In this document: piece by piece, positions 16,729 to 25,630 of the stretch
Numbering within the stretch: the first letter of the stretch is position 1
Layout: every line of letters starts with the position of its first letter
From: Thermotoga petrophila RKU-1
GTDB taxonomy: Bacteria > Thermotogota > Thermotogae > Thermotogales > Thermotogaceae
Length of the DNA stretch: 64,000 nt
Assembly: GCF_000016785.1 (NCBI RefSeq)
Contig: NC_009486.1
Location: 1,426,001-1,490,000 of the forward strand
Direction: 5' to 3'
Notes under the pieces: generated by a model
Told to the model about the DNA's origin: nothing
What the model saw: the letters and a program-made list of their open reading frames with translations, nothing else
Databases searched by the model: none
Program-made: the position numbers and the translations under genes

Positions 16729-18444
16729 TCATCTCATCAGCTGGCTCTTCACAATTTCTCTGTAGAGAGGAGATTTCTTCATGAGTTCTTCGTGGGTCCC
16801 TTCAGCTTCCACCCTTCCATCGTTCAGTACAATGATTCTGCTGGCCTTTTTTATGGTAGAAAGTCTATGAGAGACGATGATCACCGTCTCGATCTCATTC
16901 AGAATTTTTTCAAGGATCTTTTCCTCTGTTTCGCTGTCAACACCAGATGTAACCTCGTCCAGAATCAGAACCTGCGGCTTTCTTATCAGGGCCCTTGCAA
17001 GGACGATTCTCTGTCTCTGACCATCTGAGAGTCTTGTCCCTCTTTCTCCAACAACCGTGTCTATTCCGTTTTCCAGTTCCTTAACAAAGTCACACTCACA
17101 CATTTTGAGAACATTTTCGATCTCATCTTCTGGGAAGTCTTCAAAAAGGGTGATATTGTTTTTGATAGTGGTGTCGAACAAAATATCGTTCGATCGAACA
17201 AGAACGATGTTTCTTCTGAGTGATTGAAGAGAGTACTGTTCGATGGGAACACCGTTTATGAGAATTTCACCCTCTGTGGGAGACAGTAGCCTGTTGAAAA
17301 GAGAAACGAGCGTGCTCTTTCCTGCACCAGATCTTGCCACAATTGCGATCTTATCCCCGGAGTTTATCTCGAAATTCAAACCAGTGAGAACAGGTGTTTC
17401 ATCGTATTTAAAATGCACGTTTTTCAACTGCAGTTTTTCGAACCTTTCAAGATCTATTCCGCTTGCTCTTTCAAAGGGCAGGGAAAACACTCTTGTAAAA
17501 TTTTCCCAGTTTGGAACTGTAGAGAAAAACGTCGTCAGACCTGTGAGTGCCATTCTGACGATGTCGTATATCCAGTTCATATAGGATTCAAAAGCCAGAA
17601 GCGTTCCAACACTTATCTCACCCTTCCAGAGAAGGTAAACACCGAAGGCAAGGACAATGGTACTCCCGACCCATCTGTTCATCTCGATGTTCCTGTTCGA
17701 AAGTTCGTTTACCGTGCTGTGGATGATGCTTGCCCTGCTCCACTCTCTGGCACTTGAATCGAGGAAATCTCTGAGAAACAAAAGGCCAGAAAACTGTTTG
17801 AGAACCGGTGTTCCTTCCACCACTTCTCTGGATCTTTTCAAAAATCTCTGGTAGGCTTCCTGATCTCTCTGAGATGTCCTGATGACCATCTTTTTCAGGA
17901 TTGAAGTCGATACAAAAAACAGAACGATGCTCGCCAGAACCACAAGGGCAAGTTTCACATTCAGAATGAACAGAAGCGAAAGAACAACAAGAAAAAATCC
18001 CAGATTGAAGAAAAACTGAAGCCTCGCAAGATAAACCCCCGAGGCCACCTTCGGAATATCCCTCATGAAGATCGAAAGATAATCACCGGTGTTCCTCGAG
18101 TTCAGAAAAGATAGTGGAAGTGTCAGGATTTTCGCATAGGCACCCTTTGATTCCTTAGCCCGTGATGCGTTCAGCAGGTGTTTCGCAACTGAGAAGTTCA
18201 GTCTGTACATGATGAAGGACTGAGACACAAGAACGACAAAATAAAGTATGGAAAACAGAGCGACTTCTTCTACAGAACCCCTGTAGAACGCACTGTCGAT
18301 GGTCTTTTTTATGAGAAGTGGAGTGAGAACGTTGGTGGTTAAAAACAGGCTCTCCAGTAACAAGAAGATCGGATAGTACCTTTTGTATTTCCTCTCGAAT
18401 TTTTTGATATCGTCTCTGACGTTACTTGCTGAGAAAAATTTCAT
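16729..18444 (-). CDS. ABC exporter (fused membrane and ATPase domains), module 2
   Basis: 571 residues. N-terminal six-helix exporter domain (about 20-300), then an ATPase domain with Walker A (ARSGAGKST), Q-loop, signature LSDGQRQRIVLARAL and Walker B LILDEVTSGVD. There is no C39 peptidase domain at the N-terminus, so leader cleavage must be done elsewhere. Large parts are nearly identical at base level to the exporter at 29444. It ends the module 2 minus-strand operon, 6 bases after an ABC ATPase gene. Probable export of a modified peptide. Confidence 0.85.
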   Translation of the reverse strand: MKFFSASNVRDDIKKFERKYKRYYPIFLLLESLFLTTNVLTPLLIKKTIDSAFYRGSVEEVALFSILYFVVLVSQSFIMYRLNFSVAKHLLNASRAKESKGAYAKILTLPLSFLNSRNTGDYLSIFMRDIPKVASGVYLARLQFFFNLGFFLVVLSLLFILNVKLALVVLASIVLFFVSTSILKKMVIRTSQRDQEAYQRFLKRSREVVEGTPVLKQFSGLLFLRDFLDSSAREWSRASIIHSTVNELSNRNIEMNRWVGSTIVLAFGVYLLWKGEISVGTLLAFESYMNWIYDIVRMALTGLTTFFSTVPNWENFTRVFSLPFERASGIDLERFEKLQLKNVHFKYDETPVLTGLNFEINSGDKIAIVARSGAGKSTLVSLFNRLLSPTEGEILINGVPIEQYSLQSLRRNIVLVRSNDILFDTTIKNNITLFEDFPEDEIENVLKMCECDFVKELENGIDTVVGERGTRLSDGQRQRIVLARALIRKPQVLILDEVTSGVDSETEEKILEKILNEIETVIIVSHRLSTIKKASRIIVLNDGRVEAEGTHEELMKKSPLYREIVKSQLMR

Positions 18445-18450
18445 AGCCTC

Positions 18451-19167
18451 TCAATCCCCCGGAAATGCCTGTATCTCTAAAATACCTCTCAACACTGCCG
18501 CCAAATCTTCCTTTTTTGGAGAAAATTCGAGAACTTTTTCGCCCTTTTTCAAAACGATCACCCTGTCTGCGATCTTTAGATCCTCCAGGTCATGACTTGC
18601 AAAGATGACGATTCTACCACTCTCTTTGAGTCTTTTCATGATCTCGTGTATCTTCAATCTCGTTCTGAGATCAACTCCACTGCACGGCTCATCGAAGATG
18701 TATATGCTCGCCTTTTTCATCAGGGCTCTTGCCACATCAACTCTTTTTTTGTACCCGGTGGAAAGTTCCATGTACCTCTTTTTCCTGCACTCCAGAAGAC
18801 CCAGTTCCTTCATCACTCTTTCTGTTTCTCTCTTCAGCGTTTTTCCAAGAAGGTCGTTCAACATACCAAAAAACTTCAGATTCTCTTCCACACTCAACCT
18901 GTAGTAGAAGCTCCTCTCATACCCGGTTGATATGCTGACCTTTTCTACTGCAAAGGAAGGCTTTTCCACGATGTTCACACTGTCTATGAGAACCTTCCCT
19001 CTGTCAGGAATGAGAAAGGAGGCTATAACCTTCAAAAGTGTCGTCTTTCCAGAACCGTTCTCGCCGAAGACCGCCGTGATACTTCCTTCTTCCGCCTCAA
19101 AACTCACTCCCCTTAAAGCCTGTGTTTTCGGAGGGTATTTCTTCCAGACATCGATCACCTCTAGCAC
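18451..19167 (-). CDS. ABC transporter ATPase, module 2
   Basis: 238 residues with Walker A GENGSGKTT, signature LSTGYKKRVDVARAL and Walker B IFDEPCSGVD. It resembles ATPases that partner with ABC-2 type permeases (antibiotic or bacteriocin export and immunity). The GTG start at 19167 lies behind GAGGTGAAAAC. The partner permease gene is 9 bases upstream, and the fused exporter gene follows. Confidence 0.88.
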   Translation of the reverse strand: MLEVIDVWKKYPPKTQALRGVSFEAEEGSITAVFGENGSGKTTLLKVIASFLIPDRGKVLIDSVNIVEKPSFAVEKVSISTGYERSFYYRLSVEENLKFFGMLNDLLGKTLKRETERVMKELGLLECRKKRYMELSTGYKKRVDVARALMKKASIYIFDEPCSGVDLRTRLKIHEIMKRLKESGRIVIFASHDLEDLKIADRVIVLKKGEKVLEFSPKKEDLAAVLRGILEIQAFPGD

Positions 19168-19176
19168 GTTTTCACC

Positions 19177-19989
19177 TCAGTACCAGCTCAGACTTCCTCT
19201 CAATCGGGCCTGATTGAAGGATCTTTTGAACGCAACGATTCCCGCTGATATCAATACTGTTCCTGTTGCTGCAAGAAGAACCAGTCCTTCCGACACACTG
19301 GAAAGGTGTTCGCCTCTCATGAGGACTCTTCGCAAAAGGTCTATGCCATAAGTGCTGGGAATGAGGTACGAAACAGGTCTTATCCAGTCTGGAAGAATTT
19401 CCACGGGAAAGTAGATACCAGAAAACAAGCCACTGAGTGTGGTGTAAAGCCACCCCACAGGATCTCCTCTTTTTGTGACGAGAACGATGGACGCAGAGAG
19501 AAGGCCAATACCCATGAGAGGAAGCATTACAGTGAAAAGAACAACCAGGGCTTCAAGAAAGTTCGGTGTGATATGAACCGAGAAGAGATAGACCAGTCCC
19601 AGAAAAATCAGTGTGATGTTCAGCGTGGTGAAAAAGAAGGAAGACACGAAACTGAAGAGAAAAAGCTGCCAGAGAGGTGTCTTTGAAAGAAGGATGTACT
19701 CGAGAGTTCCCATGCTCTGTTCTCTCTGTATGACACCTTTGAAGGTCATGAGGGCAAGATTCGTGTAAGACATGAAAACAGAACCAGTGATGAAGTACGC
19801 CAGGATGTCACCACCGTATCGCTCTATCAGGGGAAAGTAGTTCCCCTGTGCGATGAATTTTCCAATGAAACCGAACTGGACAATTCCCACAAAACCGGAT
19901 AAGAGCCCGAGAACAAGCTGTGTTCTGTAAGAAAGCCAGATGAGGATATCTTTTCTAATGAAGTACAACGTTTTGATCAGAAGTTTCAA
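19177..19989 (-). CDS. ABC-2 type permease, module 2
   Basis: About 270 residues with six hydrophobic segments and the ABC-2 signature region (SGLFSGIYFPVEILPDWIRPVSYLIP) near the C-terminus. I chose the TTG at 19989, which starts LKLLIKTLYFIRKD behind GGTGGTGAAGGT and follows directly after the Cys-rich peptide gene; an ATG at 20040 would overlap that gene. Partner of the ATPase downstream. Confidence 0.8.
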   Translation of the reverse strand: MKLLIKTLYFIRKDILIWLSYRTQLVLGLLSGFVGIVQFGFIGKFIAQGNYFPLIERYGGDILAYFITGSVFMSYTNLALMTFKGVIQREQSMGTLEYILLSKTPLWQLFLFSFVSSFFFTTLNITLIFLGLVYLFSVHITPNFLEALVVLFTVMLPLMGIGLLSASIVLVTKRGDPVGWLYTTLSGLFSGIYFPVEILPDWIRPVSYLIPSTYGIDLLRRVLMRGEHLSSVSEGLVLLAATGTVLISAGIVAFKRSFNQARLRGSLSWY

Positions 19990-19996
19990 ATGACCT

Positions 19997-20182
19997 TCAC
20001 CACCAGAGGAAAATTCGCTTCCACCATGGAACATGATCACATTCGGTGTTGCAAAGGCCTACACAGTGACTGTTCGTACATTCATCACAGTTTCCCACTC
20101 TGTCTCCACATCGGTCTTTCAGACTATCGCAGAAACTCAGATAGACCTTTTCATCCACCACTGGATCGTTGAGAAATTCCAT
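19997..20182 (-). CDS. 61-residue seven-Cys peptide, candidate RiPP precursor
   Basis: ATG at 20182 behind AAAGGAGGAG with 8 bases of spacing. The N-terminal third (MEFLNDPVVDEKVYLSF) looks like a leader; the rest has seven Cys (18, 25, 32, 35, 40, 44, 48) in CGDRVGNCDECTNSHC and VGLCNTECDH, and ends in PWWKRIFLWW. It lies directly after two tandem radical SAM/SPASM genes, overlapping the second by 32 bases, and before an ABC permease. Context and composition fit a thioether-type (sactipeptide or ranthipeptide) precursor; the crosslinks cannot be deduced. Confidence 0.7.
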   Translation of the reverse strand: MEFLNDPVVDEKVYLSFCDSLKDRCGDRVGNCDECTNSHCVGLCNTECDHVPWWKRIFLWW

Positions 20183-21515
20183 GAACGGCACTCCTCCTTT
20201 TGTAATCTGCAACTATCTTTATAAACTCATTTAAATTGTACCTCAACGGGATGCATGTGTGAGGCTTTTTTACCTTTGAGGATTTCAGGGTTCTATAAAC
20301 CACCCTGTTGAAAGCACATCCACCCATACAGAAAGGAAGCACAAGGCATCTTCTGCATTCTTCGTCTTCAAGTGGGTCATACGTCAACCACTTCAAATAC
20401 GATCCAGTGAATTCGACTCCGGTTTCTTTCAAAAAACCTGAACAGTTCTCCATACCAAGTTCTCCCCAACATTTGTACACTCTTCCATCCACATCGACCA
20501 CGAAACTGTTCTTACACATGGCATCACATCTTGCAAAACGTGGTTTTTTGAAATATTCAAAAGGATACTCAGGAATTTTCTCCCTGATGTACCACCACAG
20601 CTTCGTTTCTATCTCCGCAAACTCTTCTGTGTTCAGTGCTGTGTCCTGAAAGCCTGTGGGATTTCCCTCAACGATCTCTATGGGCTGGAAATTGAACTCC
20701 ACTCTCAACTTTTTCTCTGCTATCCTATCGATGAGTTTCTTCACATCTTCAATGTTCTCTCTAGACACGTTCACTCTGATCTGAACGAATAAGCCTTTGT
20801 TGACAGCACGAAAGATATTTTCGAAAATGGTGCTGAAAGTTGGAGCACCGTTTCTGGCTTTCCTGTACCGATCGTGGTACACCTCTGTACCGTCCAGTGT
20901 TATGTCCAGTGCCTTTATTCCTGCTTTCTGAAGATCATCTACCATCTTCTCCGTCAGAAGGTAGCCATTTGTCACGATGAAGGAATCGTACTTCACACCA
21001 TATTTTTCGCAGAGTCTTTTCAGTTTGCTGCTCAGATTCACCACTGTTTCTTCCAGAAGCAAAGGTTCTCCCCCGTAGAAAGTAACGCTCAGCAGGTTTG
21101 GTTTTTGGTATTCTAATTTTCTTTCCACATCCAGGAGGAAGTTGCTTTGCACTTTTTCAGAAATGTAGGATCCTGAGGAAATATGAATTACCTTCTGATA
21201 ACAGTAAACGCAATCGAAGTTGCAGGAGTGGGTTAAAACAATTGTGTATCTCAAAAATCTATCACTGTAGCGATACGTGTTGAAGCGAAATTTCAGAAAC
21301 TCCAGTTCATCGAAGTTGTCATCAAGCAAAAACATTCCCCGTTTCAACTTTTCAACTTCCGCTTTCGAAAGTTCTGCCGAGGAAGGATCTTCCAGGGTCT
21401 TCAGTACCTTGTTGGTGTTTTTCCTATCTATCCACAGAAGGGCTTGAGAAAGCGTGTTGAACAAAAGTGTGCCATCGCTTTCATTTATTACCAAATTAAA
21501 TCTCGAAGGCTTCAT
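20151..21515 (-). CDS. Radical SAM/SPASM peptide maturase 2, module 2
   Basis: About 454 residues. N-terminal region like a peptide-recognition domain (MKPSRFNLVI), radical SAM core with CNFDCVYC (Cys 98, 102, 105) and FYGGEPLL, and a C-terminal SPASM domain with CEKYG-distant Cys residues: CDAMCKNSFVVD, then CRRCLVLPFCMGGC. It shares the MKPSRFN start and overall design with its neighbour at 21496 and overlaps it by 20 bases, so the two probably act together. In known families such enzymes install thioether or carbon-carbon bonds in precursor peptides. Confidence 0.85.
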   Translation of the reverse strand: MKPSRFNLVINESDGTLLFNTLSQALLWIDRKNTNKVLKTLEDPSSAELSKAEVEKLKRGMFLLDDNFDELEFLKFRFNTYRYSDRFLRYTIVLTHSCNFDCVYCYQKVIHISSGSYISEKVQSNFLLDVERKLEYQKPNLLSVTFYGGEPLLLEETVVNLSSKLKRLCEKYGVKYDSFIVTNGYLLTEKMVDDLQKAGIKALDITLDGTEVYHDRYRKARNGAPTFSTIFENIFRAVNKGLFVQIRVNVSRENIEDVKKLIDRIAEKKLRVEFNFQPIEIVEGNPTGFQDTALNTEEFAEIETKLWWYIREKIPEYPFEYFKKPRFARCDAMCKNSFVVDVDGRVYKCWGELGMENCSGFLKETGVEFTGSYLKWLTYDPLEDEECRRCLVLPFCMGGCAFNRVVYRTLKSSKVKKPHTCIPLRYNLNEFIKIVADYKRRSAVHGISQRSSGG

Positions 21516-22824
21516 GTCTTTCGACCTGCCTTTCAAGGAGTTTTATCCTGTACCATTCCCTTGCGAATTTCTCCGGATCCTTTTTCTCTTCAGGGCATCC
21601 CGTTTTGCCATCGAACCTGGCACTTCTACATCCTCCCATGCACACAGGAAGGAGTTTGCACCTCATGCATTCTTCGCTTTCGAAAGCATCGAAAGAATGC
21701 CATCTGAGATATTTTTTCCTGTCGTATTCCAGTCCTCGGTTGGTCAATCTTCCTATCTCCATGCCTTTTCCCACTCTCACTGTGCATGGATACAACTCTC
21801 CCTGTGGACCTATCACAACAGAAGACACACAGTCGTACTCACAGTATCTGTTTTGCACAAGAACGGGAAGAAACACATTGAAGCCTCTTTTCGCAGCACT
21901 TTCGTAGAAATTGAGAATGTTCAGAGACTCCCGATCTCTGATCTCATAGACCTTCCTGAAAAAGAATTCCCTGCTGTTCGATCCAAAAATCCACCTGAAA
22001 TATACCCTCGTTCTGTCTTTCGGAAATCGCTCCAGAACGTTCAGAAACTCTTCTACACGATGGAAGTTGTCAGGTCCCACATTCATTCTGAACGTGACCT
22101 GAAGTTTCTCCGTGACCCTGAAGAGATTCTCCAGATTTTCCACAATGGTGTCGAAAGTTCCCTTGCCACCTTTCAAAGGCCTGTATTTATTGTGAACATC
22201 TTCTGGGCCATCGATCGTTATTTGAACGTTTCTTATTTCGAGCCTGTCAAACCATTCCGCTTTTTCTTTGTCGAGAAGGTATCCATTCGTTGACATGGAG
22301 GAGTGAAAATCCACATTGTTTTCTCTGCATGCTTCTATCAGCGATGAGTTTACGAACTTCACCACGTCAAAACACAGGAGGGGTTCCCCGCCGAACCAGC
22401 CTACACTTATAGATCTTCTGGTTCGAATCAGCCTTTTCAGATATTCTACGATCCTTTCTGCCGTTTTCGCTGTCATCGAAGGTCCTGTTTTCGATTCATA
22501 GCAGTAGATACAATCAAAATTGCATGCCAGGGTGGGTATGATCGTGACCATAACCGAGGAAGAATCATAGCGGGTCATTCTGTTCATAAGTTTCAGATGC
22601 TCTATTTCGTCGAAGTCCTCATCAACGATATACCCACCGTAGATCAAATCTTTCTTTATGGAAAGCCATTCTTCAGGGATCTCTTCGTCTGGATCTTTGA
22701 GAATCTTCTCTGCAATTTCTGCTTTGCTTTTTTCCAGACGAGCGATCGCTCTGGTTAGAAAGTTCACAAACACAACGTAGTCGCCATCTCTGAAAATCAC
22801 ATTGTATCTTGAAGGTTTGAACAC
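21496..22824 (-). CDS. Radical SAM/SPASM peptide maturase 1, module 2
   Basis: About 442 residues with CNFDCIYC (Cys 101, 105, 108), a WFGGEPLL glycine-rich motif and a SPASM end with CMRCKLLPVCMGGC. The start is a GTG at 22824 (VFKPSRYNVIF) behind AAGGGGGGATC; a longer frame to 22899 reads into transposon-like sequence. It is a paralogue of the next gene. The upstream sequence carries a TnpB remnant, so the original promoter or a preceding gene may have been lost. Confidence 0.83.
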   Translation of the reverse strand: MFKPSRYNVIFRDGDYVVFVNFLTRAIARLEKSKAEIAEKILKDPDEEIPEEWLSIKKDLIYGGYIVDEDFDEIEHLKLMNRMTRYDSSSVMVTIIPTLACNFDCIYCYESKTGPSMTAKTAERIVEYLKRLIRTRRSISVGWFGGEPLLCFDVVKFVNSSLIEACRENNVDFHSSMSTNGYLLDKEKAEWFDRLEIRNVQITIDGPEDVHNKYRPLKGGKGTFDTIVENLENLFRVTEKLQVTFRMNVGPDNFHRVEEFLNVLERFPKDRTRVYFRWIFGSNSREFFFRKVYEIRDRESLNILNFYESAAKRGFNVFLPVLVQNRYCEYDCVSSVVIGPQGELYPCTVRVGKGMEIGRLTNRGLEYDRKKYLRWHSFDAFESEECMRCKLLPVCMGGCRSARFDGKTGCPEEKKDPEKFAREWYRIKLLERQVERHEAFEI

Positions 22825-22949
22825 GAAAGATCCCCCCTTAGTTTTTCGCCAAACAGCTGGTACAGTTCGCGTTTGGAGAACACACCAGACAACCAGCATA
22901 CCCTTATAGAAACCGTACTCTCAGCAATTGACATCCTCAGTCTGGTCCC

Positions 22950-23090
22950 ATGAAGTTCCTCGTCGAAGTCTTGTGTCTTTTACCGCAGACAGGACACGTC
23001 TGTGAGGTGTAGGACTCGTCCAGCAAGTTTTGATAGTTCTTTGCTTAAGTTCATCATAATTCCTGAAAGGAATGTGCTTTATGGCTTGTT
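22950..23090 (-). pseudogene. Remnant of an IS200/IS605-type TnpB
   Basis: On the minus strand one frame reads [13 protein letters not shown] and, after a deletion or frame change, another reads [17 protein letters not shown] followed by KTSTRNF. This is the C-terminal zinc-ribbon signature of TnpB/OrfB proteins; the second CxxC is damaged. No complete element, TnpA or ends are visible. Confidence 0.65.
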
Positions 23091-23119
23091 TTTTGTAAGG
23101 ACTAGGAAAACGATTTAAT

Positions 23120-23844
23120 TTACTCTGGAATCGTGAGAACAACTGTTTCCTCATCCACACCTTTTCCAAAAAACATACCCAGTGCGAAGAATACTCCACC
23201 CATGATAAGCGAGAAAGTTAGCAAAAGAGAAAAGATATCACCTTGAAAGTTTTTCACCGTAGAGTTTATCAGAACGTTTCCACCATATCCCAGAGCGAAT
23301 ACGCTCGCTATCGTTACGAATCTCATGAGAGCGGCCCTTCTGATTTTCATCACCACGCTGCTTATGAAAGTCGACACGCCTGTGTTCACTATGGTTCCAT
23401 ATATGAAAATCTTGGTCACATCTGTCGGAAACGCTTTGATGTTGAAAGTCCTTGCAAGAAACACAAAAACTATGAAAAAGATCGCAAGATAAATCTCACC
23501 TGAAAGCCACATGGACAGGATAGCACTTTTCAGATAGCTTTTTATCCTAAAGCCGTTTGAAAGCAGAAATTCGATCCTTCCACTCTCTTTCTCCGGGATT
23601 ATAACCTGCTGAAGAATTGTGAAGATTCCCATCATGATCATGCTGAGGGACATCACATAACATAGAGCATTTCAGCGATATAAATTCTCGCGATACTCTC
23701 GTTTGCAAGGATCTGCTTGGTTGTTTCGTCTGCGAAAAGCTGCGCAAGAGTGAAGGAAAAAAGCGCCATTATGAAGATCATCACAAAGTAAAAGGGAGGC
23801 TTTTTAAAGTTCATTTCAAAGAAATATCCAAATTCCCTCTTCAT
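23120..23844 (-). pseudogene. ABC-2 type permease split by a -1 frame change
   Basis: A first frame (23844 to 23653; MKREFGYFFEMNFKK...ESIARIYIAEMLYVM) stops at TGA; a second frame that starts in GTGATG at the overlap continues as MSLSMIMMGIFTILQQVIIPEKESGRIEF with four more hydrophobic segments. Joined by a -1 shift at ATGTGATG they give about 240 residues, the usual length of an ABC-2 permease. So this is either a pseudogene or two translationally coupled halves. The first start lies behind AAAGGAGGGAAGG and overlaps the ATPase gene upstream. Confidence 0.6.
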
Positions 23845-24557
23845 GACCTTCCCTCCTTTACGAAATCGAGAAAGAGTTTTTCCAGAGATTGATACTTTGA
23901 AAGAGCATCCCATACCAAGTTGTCCGCCAGTATCTTGCCGTCCTTTATCAGGACGAATCTGTCAGCGAGTTTCTCTACTTCAGCAAGGTCATGCGAAGTT
24001 ATGAGGACACCCTTTCCCGCTCTTTTGAGCTCTTTTATCGTTTCCCTCATGTTTATCCTCGATATTGGGTCAAGTCCGCTCATCGGTTCGTCAAGTATCA
24101 GAAGATCGGGATCTGGAAGTAGAGAGAGCAGGAAAGAAAGCTTTCTTCTCGTACCCTTCGAATATGTGTGAACCTTTTTGCTTAGAAACTCTTTCAAGCC
24201 GAGTTTTTCCGAGTAATAATCGATCATGTCTTTGCTGAGTTTTCCTTCAAAGTATTTGTAAAATCTCTCTACATTCTTTTGCCCGGTGTCTCCTTCCCAG
24301 AAAAAGTCCTTCTCGCTCACTACAGAAACCCTTAAGTTTGGATTTTTTATAATAGTGCCAGAATCAACCTTGAAGATCCCAGAAATGCACCTTATGGTAG
24401 TCGTCTTCCCCGCACCGTTGGGACCTATCAATGCAAGAATCTCATTCATGAAAATGTCAAAGGAAACATCTTTCAAGATGTGTTTTTCACCTATCTTTTT
24501 ATTAATTTTTCTAAGAGTAATGGCTTTGGTTCTAAAATCTCTTTTCTCCATAGGCAT
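23841..24557 (-). CDS. ABC transporter ATPase, decayed part of module 2
   Basis: About 238 residues with Walker A GPNGAGKTT, signature YSKGTRRKLSFLLSL and Walker B LLILDEPMSGLD, typical of ATPases with ABC-2 permeases. The ATG at 24557 lies behind AAGGGGGAAAG; another in-frame ATG is two codons on. The start lies inside the end of the broken radical SAM gene, in another frame. Its partner permease is split, so the transporter may be inactive. Confidence 0.83.
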   Translation of the reverse strand: MPMEKRDFRTKAITLRKINKKIGEKHILKDVSFDIFMNEILALIGPNGAGKTTTIRCISGIFKVDSGTIIKNPNLRVSVVSEKDFFWEGDTGQKNVERFYKYFEGKLSKDMIDYYSEKLGLKEFLSKKVHTYSKGTRRKLSFLLSLLPDPDLLILDEPMSGLDPISRINMRETIKELKRAGKGVLITSHDLAEVEKLADRFVLIKDGKILADNLVWDALSKYQSLEKLFLDFVKEGRS

Positions 24558-25384
24558 CTTTCCCCCTTCTCTGATGCTTTTTGCATGCCCCTTGTTATAC
24601 ATCCGTGACAAAACCATAAATCGTTGCAATTTTTGCATATTTTATCGTTGGGAGCAGGAGTTTCTGATATTGTCTACAAAAGATCTGAATTTTCAATTAG
24701 AAAATTTCTGTACGAGTATCCATATCTTCTAAGATTTTCAATATATACACTTGCCATTTGACAAATTTTCACATCAAAGTTTGGAGAAATCGTCAAGCTG
24801 TTCCAGCCTGCTCCGCAGTTAATAGCATTTGGCCTTGATTCAAGAGTGGTTATGAAATCTTTTCCATATACGTTGATAAGCTTATTCATATTGGAAACGA
24901 ATTTTTTAAAAGAATCCATACTCAGAATCAAGTTCTTATTGACTTTTGCTCTTCCCAATGGAGCAATCGGTCCGAATGCAATTGATGTAGCTCCAAGCTT
25001 ATGGGCAGTTTCTGCTATTTCGAACATATGATCCACATTTTTTGGAGTCACATTGCAAGCAATTCTGACAGGTACACCGGTATCTGTTACTTTTGAGATA
25101 GTGTCCACGGCTTTCTCATAAGCATATCTATTACCTGTGAACCATTCATAATATTCTGGATAAATACTATGTAGATCGATTTGAAAAGCCACTCTTTCTT
25201 TATTCTCCTCAATCAATTTCAAAACTTCAGCACTGAATCCTGAACCATTCGATAAAATGCCAACCAATTCAAGATTATGTTTAAATATCTCCTCTAACAC
25301 TGTTTTGAAGTCCAGAAATATGGTTGGTTCTCCACCAGTTAATTCTATGACTTTTACACCTAAATCTTCAAATTTTCTGAGAAT
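24491..25384 (-). pseudogene. Radical SAM/SPASM maturase, 5'-truncated with in-frame stop
   Basis: The frame begins at the junction near 25384 inside the motif region (GVKVIELTGGEPTIFLDF), so the N-terminus with the CxxxCxxC cluster is missing. The body (25300 to 24674) is intact, then a single TAG interrupts before a perfect SPASM end (KICKNCNDLWFCHGC), and the same frame runs on to 24491. Beyond 25384 the sequence is that of peptide precursor B, so a duplicated block was joined into this gene. The gene is AT-rich. Confidence 0.75.
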
Positions 25385-25475
25385 GTGTTTCGTTATCTGT
25401 CTTCACTTTGTCAGCGAAAATGGTTGTGGACAAGAGGACAAATATCAAAAAGATAATCATCAGAACCTTTCGCAT
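25368..25475 (-). pseudogene. Secreted peptide precursor B, 3'-truncated
   Basis: ATG at 25475. The first 32 residues are nearly those of precursor A (MRKVLMIIFLIFVLLSTTIF, then ADKVKTDNETHS), after which the frame runs three codons into the broken radical SAM gene and stops. The presumed active C-terminal part is therefore missing. It is divergent from TPR regulator 2. Confidence 0.7.
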
Positions 25476-25504
25476 TTCTGATCACCTGTCATCACCTTAT
25501 CAAA

Positions 25505-25526
25505 CCTTATATGGTTTTCAAGTTTT
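25505..25526. promoter_or_regulatory. Shared box between peptide B and TPR regulator 2
   Basis: Third copy of the 22-base element, identical to that at 13639-13660 (core TTATATGGTTTTCAAG). Confidence 0.6.
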
Positions 25527-25630
25527 GGCTGTTCCAAAATCCTCTCTAGAAGCACATTTTCAGCACCAAATTTTGTCGAGTTCGAAACAATTTGATTTTT
25601 TGGGGTATAACTATAAAGAGGTGATTGAAA

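Noticed and set aside
21454-22293. Plus-strand open frame of 279 codons
   Set aside because: Antisense shadow of the two radical SAM genes, whose Cys motifs on the other strand are unambiguous.
22838-22900. Minus-strand frame reading CLVCSPNANCTSCLAKN, like a four-Cys peptide directly before a radical SAM gene
   Set aside because: A stop lies just upstream, there is no ATG/TTG and no ribosome site of its own, and the stretch follows the TnpB remnant. Probably transposon tail sequence.
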